Shown here one piece after another: positions 32,865-37,991 of a stretch of DNA of 37,991 nucleotides. The position numbers and the translations under genes were made by a program. The stretch spans positions 1-37,991 of the forward strand of contig JAICTZ010000056.1 in assembly GCA_025936115.1 (NCBI GenBank), read 5' to 3'. Origin of the DNA: Polyangiaceae bacterium. Lineage in GTDB: Bacteria; Myxococcota_A; Polyangia; Polyangiales; Polyangiaceae. The notes beneath the pieces are model-generated. The model was not told the DNA's origin and made no database searches. It saw only the letters and a list, made by a program, of their open reading frames with translations. Each line of letters opens with the position of its first letter. Within the stretch, counting starts at the first letter, position 1.

Positions 32865-33354
32865 CGGCAGGGACCGTACCCAAGGCGCTGCCGAGCGTCA
32901 CGGCTGGCGGTGGGGCGCAACCATTTGCCGGTGCGTTCAGCCAGCGATCAGCGGCCCTGGGAGGTGCACGGGGCGTTGCCGGCGTTCGGCAGCGCCACGA
33001 ACGTGATCGCGATCGGGGCGAGAATCAGCTTGTCCGCGTTCGACACGTCTCCGAGAGGACGGCATGATGGTAGCGCGCATGGTGCCGCCGGTTTTACTCA
33101 ATCGACGGGGCCGAGTCGGCACGAAAGCCTCCGGACGGTCCAAAACGCGGTGCGCGAATGGAACACGTCGTCTGGCACGGGCGTTTCCGACATTTGGCGC
33201 TCGTGCTTTCCAGTTCGGCGGATCTCGAACACGAATGCGATGCGCCGCGCCACTTCCGCGTTCCTAGGTGCACTTTGCCTCTAACAATCGTGCGCATGAG
33301 CTCGGTATAACGACGCATCCCACGAAAGATTCTGCACCTACGAAGGAGGCCCCC
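32865..33354. other. Divergent intergenic region
   Basis: This 490-nt gap lies between the HAD-HerA gene and the F420-oxidoreductase-like gene. A 50-codon plus-strand frame from ATG 33158 to 33310 (beginning MEHVVWHGRFRHLAL) has moderate GC at third positions but no ribosome site that I can defend. Otherwise I see only presumed promoters. Confidence 0.5.
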
Positions 33355-33939
33355 ATGGCGAAGAACATCGGAGTTATCGGAGACGGGAACGTGGGCGGTG
33401 CGCTTGCCCGCGGCTTGAAACGAGCCGGACATGAGGTCCGAGGCGTCGGCAATGATGCGGGTGCGGTTCGCGAGGCAGCCGCTTGGGCGGAGGTCGTCGT
33501 GCTCGCCGTGCCGTTCGGAGCTATCGATAGTGTCGTCAAGATGGCGGGGGAGGCGCTCTCCGGCAAGACAGTGGTCGACGTGACCAACGCGATCGACGGG
33601 AGCATGAATCTTGCCGTCGGGTTCACGACGAGCGGCGCCGAAGAGCTGCAGAAGAAGCTGCCGAAGTCGCGCGTCGTGAAGGCCTTCAACACCGTCTTCG
33701 CTCAGCACATGGACACGGGCCGACTCGGCGACAAGCCACTCACTGCATTCGTAGCCAGTGACGATGCGACGGCCAAGGCAACGGTCGTCGGGCTTGCCCG
33801 CGAAATCGGGTTCGACGCGGTCGACGCTGGGCCGCTCAAGAACGCTCGGCTGCTCGAGCCCTTGGCGTACCTCAATATCCAGCTCGGCTACACGCTTGGA
33901 TTGGGCACGCAGATCGGGTTGAAACTGCTGCATGGCTGA
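33355..33939 (+). CDS. F420-oxidoreductase-like NADP-binding protein
   Basis: This 194-residue Rossmann protein belongs to the family of NADPH-dependent F420 oxidoreductases and related NADP-binding domains. The N-terminus KNIGVIGDGNVGGALARGLKRAGHEV carries the GxGxxG-like dinucleotide site. Next comes AEVVVLAVPFGAIDSVV, then TVVDVTNAID and VVKAFNTVFAQ, in the order seen in that family. Its actual electron partner is uncertain, and I see no F420 biosynthesis genes here. A strong ribosome site (GAAGGAGG) precedes ATG 33355. The last 8 nt overlap the start of the downstream flavin reductase, so the two proteins are coupled. Confidence 0.85.
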   Translation: MAKNIGVIGDGNVGGALARGLKRAGHEVRGVGNDAGAVREAAAWAEVVVLAVPFGAIDSVVKMAGEALSGKTVVDVTNAIDGSMNLAVGFTTSGAEELQKKLPKSRVVKAFNTVFAQHMDTGRLGDKPLTAFVASDDATAKATVVGLAREIGFDAVDAGPLKNARLLEPLAYLNIQLGYTLGLGTQIGLKLLHG

Positions 33940-35356
33940 GACGACGGGCGTGCGGCCGACGACGCTCGAGGCGAACGCCGTCGAACACGTCGAAAATGTC
34001 GTCCTTGGCGGAGGCGAGGCCGGAAAATACATCGCGTGGGAGCTCGCCAAGGAGGGGCGCCCCGTCGTCGTCATCGAACGCGCGCTAGTTGGCGGCTCGT
34101 GTCCCAACATCGCTTGCTTGCCCAGCAAGAACGTGATTCGCAGCGCCAAGGTGGCCGCCTTCGTGAGCAACGCCGCGGCGTACGGCATCCATGCCGGCGA
34201 CGTGCGCGTCGATATGGAGCGCGTCCGTCATCGCAAGCGCGAGATGGTCGACGGCCTGATCGCGATTCATCGCAAGAAATTTGCGGTACCGAACCTCGAA
34301 TTCCTGCTCGGCGAGGGCCGAGTCGTAGCGCCGAAGACGGTGGAGGTTCGGCTAGCTGCCAATGGTACGCGGACGTTCGTGGCGCAGCGGCTGTTCTTGA
34401 ACCTCGGCACGCATGCGACGATCCCGAACGTGCCCGGCTTGGCCGGCGCGGCGCCACTCACTCATGTGGAAGCGCTCGAGCTCGGGCGACTGCCGTCGCA
34501 TCTCATCGTGCTCGGTGGCGGCTACGTCGGAGTCGAGTTCGCGCAGGCGTTCCGCCGGCTAGGTAGTAAGGTGTCCGTTCTCGAATCCGGCGCGCAGCTC
34601 GTTGGGCGGGAGGATCCGGATGTCGCCGCCGCGGTGCGCAAGATCTTCGAGGAGGACGGCATCGACGTGGTGCTCGGTGCGCAAACGGAGGCCGTGGAGG
34701 GTCGTTCCGGTGAGCGCGTTTTGCTCCGTGTGAAAACCCCTGAAGGCGGACGTACGCTCGAAGCTTCCGACCTCCTCGTGGCGGCGGGGCGGACACCGAA
34801 CACGCGCGGAATCGGTCTCGAGGCAGCAGGAGTCGAGCTCGACGCGCGCGGTTTCGTGAAGGTCAACGACCGCCTGGAAGCGACGGTCCCAGGTGTATGG
34901 GCGATGGGCGAGTGCGCCGGCAGTCCGCAGTTCACGCACGTCGCGTTCGACGACTTCCGAGTGGTGCGCGACAACCTGGCGAGCAAGCAGCGCTCGACGC
35001 AGGGTCGGCTCGTTCCGTACTGCGCCTTCATCGATCCCGAGCTCGCGCGTGTCGGACTCGACGAGACTACGGCGAAGCAGCAAGGGCTCGAGGTCCGAAT
35101 CGCAAGCATCCCCATGGCGTCGGTGCTGCGCGCGCGTGCGATCGGAGAAACCCGAGGATTCATGAAGATGATTCTCGCCGCGAAGAGCGACCAGATCTTG
35201 GGTTTCACGATGCTCGGCGCAGAAGCAGGCGAGGTGCTAGCAGTCGTCCAAACGGCGATGCTCGCCGGGTTCCCTTATACCGGACTGCGGGATGCAATCC
35301 TCACGCACCCGACCATGGCCGAAGGGCTCAATGTCCTGCTCGCCAATGTGGTGTGA
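33932..35356 (+). CDS. FAD-dependent pyridine nucleotide-disulfide oxidoreductase
   Basis: This 474-residue flavoenzyme is of the dihydrolipoamide-dehydrogenase/mercuric-reductase class. FAD binding is at VLGGGEAGKYIAWELAKEG. The redox disulfide is GGSCPNIACLPSK with Cys 57 and Cys 62. NAD(P) binding is at LIVLGGGYVGVEFAQAFRRLG near residue 190, and the second FAD motif is GVWAMGECAGSPQFTHVA. The C-terminal catalytic HPTMAEG is present, so the enzyme should be active. No heavy-metal-binding Cys pair is visible at either end, which argues against MerA. Substrate unknown: small disulfides or a partner thiol protein. Its ATG overlaps the previous gene by 8 nt, indicating a two-gene operon. Confidence 0.9.
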   Translation: MAETTGVRPTTLEANAVEHVENVVLGGGEAGKYIAWELAKEGRPVVVIERALVGGSCPNIACLPSKNVIRSAKVAAFVSNAAAYGIHAGDVRVDMERVRHRKREMVDGLIAIHRKKFAVPNLEFLLGEGRVVAPKTVEVRLAANGTRTFVAQRLFLNLGTHATIPNVPGLAGAAPLTHVEALELGRLPSHLIVLGGGYVGVEFAQAFRRLGSKVSVLESGAQLVGREDPDVAAAVRKIFEEDGIDVVLGAQTEAVEGRSGERVLLRVKTPEGGRTLEASDLLVAAGRTPNTRGIGLEAAGVELDARGFVKVNDRLEATVPGVWAMGECAGSPQFTHVAFDDFRVVRDNLASKQRSTQGRLVPYCAFIDPELARVGLDETTAKQQGLEVRIASIPMASVLRARAIGETRGFMKMILAAKSDQILGFTMLGAEAGEVLAVVQTAMLAGFPYTGLRDAILTHPTMAEGLNVLLANVV

Positions 35357-35372
35357 GTCTCACGGACGAACT

Positions 35373-35430
35373 TCGGGCTCCGACCCTTTCCTACTCCTCG
35401 ACGACTTCCGCTCCGAGCCTGGAGAGCGCG
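35373..35430 (+). pseudogene. Decayed pirin-like fragment
   Basis: On the plus strand, GSDPFLLLDDFRSEPGERAPG is encoded at about 35376-35435. This matches the start of the pirin cupin core, usually LDPFLLFDEF followed by PGGFPxHPHRGFE. The expected HPHRG metal-binding part is absent in any frame, so this is at best a remnant. It starts just after the flavin reductase gene. Confidence 0.35.
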
Positions 35431-35436
35431 CCCCCG

Positions 35437-35585
35437 GGAGGTGCCAGCCATGGCGGATCTCGGCTACCAGCACATCGCGCAGCATGCCGCCGCCGACACC
35501 GGTCAAACATCCGAGCAAGGCCAACGATGGCTGCGGCCGCACCCCGGGCCCAGCGGTCCGCGTCGACGACCTGAGCAAGGTGGAG
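35437..35585 (-). pseudogene. Decayed TRIC/UPF0126 membrane-protein fragment
   Basis: On the minus strand the segment LALLGCLTGVGGGMLRDVLVAEI carries the G-x-GGG-x-x-RD signature of the TRIC (UPF0126/YicG) channel family. A neighbouring frame holds hydrophobic upstream sequence (LLGLALAGLSTGG, ARGAAAAIVG), implying at least one frameshift. The rest of the family's roughly 200 residues is missing. Confidence 0.42.
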
Positions 35586-35801
35586 GACGCCGCCCGTCGA
35601 AAGCCCCGCGAGCGCGAGACCGAGCAGCGCTGTCTCTCTGCCTCCGGTGCTCATCGAGGCACCGGCAGCGCACAAGTTGCGCGGGCCCCGGCGCGGGGCG
35701 CAAGCGGTTCGCGAGATCTTCGAGATGACCCGCGTCGCTGACGCATTACTCCGCCGTCCAGCGCATGGCGCATCCCATGCATGCACGAAGCTGACCAGGT
35801 A

Positions 35802-36272
35802 ATGGACATGACCGCACACCTAAGAAGAACGGCAACCACTGTCTTGCTCGCGGGCTTCGGGATCTTCGGTGTGATGCAGCTCGTACCCTATGGACGCGAT
35901 CACACCAATCCGCGTGTCTCGAGCGAGCCCGCGTGGGATCGTCCGGCGACGCGCGCGCTTGCCGTGCGCGCGTGTTTCGACTGCCACAGCAACGAAACCC
36001 AATGGCCCTGGTACTCGAACGTGGCCCCCGTTTCGTGGCTCGTGCAGCGTGATGTCGACGTCGGCCGTCGCCGCGTGAACTTCTCCGAGTGGGATCGGCC
36101 GTACAAGGAAGCTGGTGAGTCCGCCGAGTCGGTGCTCGATGGCGAGATGCCTCCGATCATCTATCTGCCGCTGCACGCGTCCGCAAACCTTTCAGCCGAA
36201 GAGAAGCGCTCCCTCGCGGATGGGCTCGCCGCGACCATCGGCGGCGCAACGGAAGGAGCCGACGGCAATTGA
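35802..36272 (+). CDS. Heme-binding (CxxCH) periplasmic protein
   Basis: This protein of about 156 residues has an N-terminal membrane segment or uncleaved signal (TVLLAGFGIFGVMQLVP). The mature part contains a c-type heme-attachment site CFDCH at 58-62, inside CFDCHSNETQWPWYSNVAP. The WPWYS...APVSWLVQRDVDVGR and NFSEW segments, and the later GEMPPIIYLPLHASANLS, match the haem_bd family (PF14376). It is probably membrane-anchored facing the periplasm and involved in electron transfer or heme sensing. Starts at 35781, 35802 and 35808 are all possible; the upstream bases show no decisive ribosome site. Confidence 0.82.
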   Translation: MDMTAHLRRTATTVLLAGFGIFGVMQLVPYGRDHTNPRVSSEPAWDRPATRALAVRACFDCHSNETQWPWYSNVAPVSWLVQRDVDVGRRRVNFSEWDRPYKEAGESAESVLDGEMPPIIYLPLHASANLSAEEKRSLADGLAATIGGATEGADGN

Positions 36273-36414
36273 GAGGAAACGAGTGCGACGGCAACGCTTT
36301 TCAGCCTTCGACGAACCCGACGCGCGTCGGCAAATGACCTGGCTGAGGGGAGGCGCCGCGCGGCTGCTTGCATGAGCCGCTCTGGATGCTTGAATGTGTT
36401 CGGAGGCTCCTCGG

Positions 36415-37299
36415 GTGAAAACTGTCAGATCGGCTGCGGTGGCTCTAGGTGTGGGGGCATGGCTTGTCGCCGGCTGCGGGGACATTGGCTTTCAGGATGA
36501 CGATGGTCCGCCGGCGTCCGCTGGAGCGGGGGCGAGCGGGAGCGGCGGCCCTGCCGGCCGAGGTGGCCGCGGCATGTCGGGCCACGCGGGGCTCGGCGCG
36601 CTCGCCGGCCAAGGCGGCACTGGGGGAGTTAGCGGCGGCGTGGGCGGCGCGAGCGGCGGCGCCGCAGGGCGCGGTGGCAGCGCGGGCGGTGGTATCGGCG
36701 GGAGCGGCGCGACGTGCCCGAACGAGACGCCGCTCCACAAGATCAACGACGCCTGCCCGATGGTGAAGGCACCCGATGGGTCGGGTACCCACGATACGCA
36801 GTCTTCCACGTGCAGCGCCGCCGATGAGGCAGCCATTTGCGCGAACCTCGAGTGCGGCAAGCCGTGGTCGCCCTTGGACGAGAACCACTGCTTTCGCGCC
36901 GCGTGCTACGCGTCATCCGAGTGCGGCGTGGATCAGCGCTGCGTCATTCCCTTGTTCTTTGGTCAGATCGATTGCGTCCCGAGCGGGTACGGAGATTTGA
37001 ACCTAGACGATTGCGAATGCACTTCTTCGGTGACCGGCGACTGCGAGAGCCATGGGTTCTGCTTGCCCGCAGCCGATTACCCGCCCGACCTCGATTGCGA
37101 GACGGCAGGCAAGAGTTGCTACGAGCTCACTCAGTGGCTCGACGCCTTCGCCTTCACGACCGGCCCCAAGCAGACAGAGGATCTCGCAGAGGCAGTCGTC
37201 GCCTGCCGCATGAAAGTCGAACACGCTCTCATGCAGTGTCCGGGCGCAGGCACTGGGGGCGGTGGGGGTGCCGCGGGGCAAGCGGGCGCGGGAGGCTAG
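36415..37299 (+). CDS. Cys-rich lipoprotein with Gly-rich linker
   Basis: The 294-residue precursor has lipobox GAWLVAGCGD, then an acidic patch and a Gly/Ala/Ser-rich linker. The cargo is Cys-rich (SSTCSAADEAAICANLECGKP, NHCFRAACYASSECGVDQRC, LDDCECTSSVTGDCESHGFC). The spacing of the cysteines resembles other myxobacterial lipoproteins of unknown function; no family is assigned. A short Gly-rich end follows. The GTG at 36415 is chosen because GGAGG lies 8 nt upstream; an ATG at 36394 is the alternative. The gene is followed by palindromes and by another Gly-rich lipoprotein on the same strand. Confidence 0.75.
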   Translation: MKTVRSAAVALGVGAWLVAGCGDIGFQDDDGPPASAGAGASGSGGPAGRGGRGMSGHAGLGALAGQGGTGGVSGGVGGASGGAAGRGGSAGGGIGGSGATCPNETPLHKINDACPMVKAPDGSGTHDTQSSTCSAADEAAICANLECGKPWSPLDENHCFRAACYASSECGVDQRCVIPLFFGQIDCVPSGYGDLNLDDCECTSSVTGDCESHGFCLPAADYPPDLDCETAGKSCYELTQWLDAFAFTTGPKQTEDLAEAVVACRMKVEHALMQCPGAGTGGGGGAAGQAGAGG

Positions 37300-37331
37300 C
37301 GGCCGAGGGCGAGCGTTCACGCCAACTACCT

Positions 37332-37375
37332 GCACGAGTTCGTGCTCGACGTCGAATTCGCCGATGCTGAATTCG
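37332..37375. promoter_or_regulatory. Cluster of short palindromes
   Basis: Within 44 nt there are GCACGA-gt-TCGTGC (37332-37345), TCGACGTCGA (37346-37355) and two copies of GAATTCG (37354-37360 and 37369-37375). The cluster lies 33 nt after one lipoprotein gene and about 109 nt before the next. It could be an operator or a weak terminator; chance is not excluded. Confidence 0.35.
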
Positions 37376-37483
37376 AGCGGTAGGACGGGTGGATGTGGGC
37401 CAATTCGCCGAATGTCGTACCTGATTTTTGGGGGGCGAAGACTGGGCGTGAATGTCCCGGTACGCGCAGGCAACGAGGTCCCC

Positions 37484-37991
37484 ATGGTCCGCATCGCTCG
37501 ACGGTCGGCAGCTGGGCGCCCTGTTGGGCTGGGGCTCGTGCTCGTGTGCGCGTGGCTCTTCGGGGCCTGCGGCGGCGATGATGATGATGAGACGCCGCCG
37601 CCGGATCACGGTGGAGCGGCGGGGAAGGTCGGTCAGGCGGGCCGGAGCGGGCAGGGTGGTAACGGACATGGCGGCAGCGCCAATGCGGGCAAAGGTGCGT
37701 TCGCCGGTAAAGGCGGGTTTGCCGCAGGCGGGGTTGCGGGTGAGGCAGGGCTTCTTGGCGAGGCCGGGACGATCGACGGTGTGGGCGGCACGGGCGCGAC
37801 CGGTGGAGGCGGCGTAGGCGGCGCGATAGGAGCAGGCGGCTTCGCGGGTGAAGGCGGGGACGCGGGTGAAGGTGGCCTTGCGGGTGAAGGCCAGCTTGAA
37901 GGCCAGGGCGGCACCACGAGCGGTGTTGGCGGGACGAGCGCCGGCATTGGCGGGACGAGCGTGGGTGTTGGCGGGACGAGCGCCGGCATTG
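37484..37991 (+). CDS. Gly-rich-linker lipoprotein, N-terminal part only
   Basis: The visible 169 residues begin MVRIARRSAAGRPVGLGLV and contain lipobox AWLFGACGGDDDD, so the lipidated Cys is near residue 29. Then follows a Gly/Ala/Ser/Thr linker with GEGG, GLAGEG and, at the end, repeated GGTSAGI-type blocks. The cargo domain lies beyond the window. The ATG at 37484 has GAGG 6 nt upstream (CGAGGTCCCC). It continues the pattern of surface lipoproteins in this genome. Confidence 0.82.
   Translation, partial: MVRIARRSAAGRPVGLGLVLVCAWLFGACGGDDDDETPPPDHGGAAGKVGQAGRSGQGGNGHGGSANAGKGAFAGKGGFAAGGVAGEAGLLGEAGTIDGVGGTGATGGGGVGGAIGAGGFAGEGGDAGEGGLAGEGQLEGQGGTTSGVGGTSAGIGGTSVGVGGTSAGI
37928..37990. repeat. 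21-bp in-frame tandem repeat in lipoprotein linker
   Basis: Three 21-bp units start at 37928, 37949 and 37970, each opening GGCGGGACGAGCG. Units one and three are identical; the middle one differs near its end. They encode GGTSAGI-type blocks, and the array may continue past the window. Confidence 0.93.

Larger units (their letters stand above)
35357..35801. other. Gene-remnant region
   Basis: No intact gene is seen in these 445 nt. They contain the pirin-like and TRIC-like fragments on opposite strands, and several unrelated overlapping frames without ribosome sites. Confidence 0.5.

Noticed and set aside
33094..34188. 364-codon minus-strand frame opposite the redox operon
   Set aside because: It is antisense to two genes with clear NAD(P) and FAD motifs and shows no coherent domain.
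34071..34200. Mercuric reductase (MerA) for the flavin disulfide reductase
   Set aside because: No N-terminal heavy-metal-binding domain, no C-terminal vicinal Cys pair and no mer genes nearby; the general family name is safer.

Overview
This window is high-GC bacterial DNA with tightly packed genes and no rRNA, tRNA, CRISPR array or intact transposon that I can see. I infer a myxobacterium (Myxococcota, most likely class Polyangia). The reasons are six lipoproteins built as lipobox Cys, acidic stretch, long Gly/Ser/Thr/Ala-rich repeat linker and globular or Cys-rich cargo, together with large hybrid histidine kinases, a Kazal-type domain, and secreted hydrolases. This placement rests on gene style only; no phylogenetic marker gene is present.

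Layout. 1-2.0 kb: housekeeping genes, namely an ABC-F ATPase (YbiT-like, cut by the window edge), a peroxiredoxin and a YqeY-family protein. 2.0-8.2 kb: a Kazal-domain lipoprotein, an outer-membrane barrel protein, an aldo/keto reductase-GNAT operon and a Cys-rich lipoprotein ended by a clear terminator. 8.2-11.1 kb: a GT87-like membrane glycosyltransferase coupled to an extended-SDR epimerase, then a three-part intergenic palindrome and a TfoX-like small protein. 11.2-15.8 kb: a periplasmic solute-binding protein overlapping a hybrid histidine kinase (a sensory operon), divergent from an Spx/ArsC-like thiol protein, then an outer-membrane protein whose leader can form competing hairpins over its ribosome site. 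16.0-20.1 kb: a protein resembling animal neutral sphingomyelinase (DNase I fold plus two C-terminal membrane segments), then convergent lipoproteins carrying a GH11 xylanase and an alpha/beta-hydrolase esterase. 20.1-23.1 kb: a tandem-repeat intergenic region, a hypothetical protein, a receiver-first histidine kinase and a nitrobindin-like heme-binding barrel. 23.3-27.3 kb: one 1330-residue lipoprotein with lectin-like ends. 27.6-36.3 kb: a block that looks like a stress or redox island, with a P2A-type Ca2+ ATPase, a HAD phosphatase fused to a HerA-type ATPase, an F420-oxidoreductase-like NADP protein overlapping a flavin disulfide reductase, decayed pirin-like and TRIC-like gene fragments, and a CxxCH heme-binding protein. 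36.4 kb to the end: two more Gly-rich lipoproteins, the last running off the window.

Working together (inference): the xylanase and esterase are both predicted to be surface-anchored and could act on the same hemicellulose. The solute-binding protein and hybrid kinase form one sensory unit. The F420-like and disulfide-reductase genes are translationally coupled and probably share redox work. The most unusual items are the nSMase-like protein, the HAD-HerA fusion, the multi-armed palindrome at 10511-10591, the 18/9-bp repeat array at 20217-20288, and the leader hairpins at 15781-15813.
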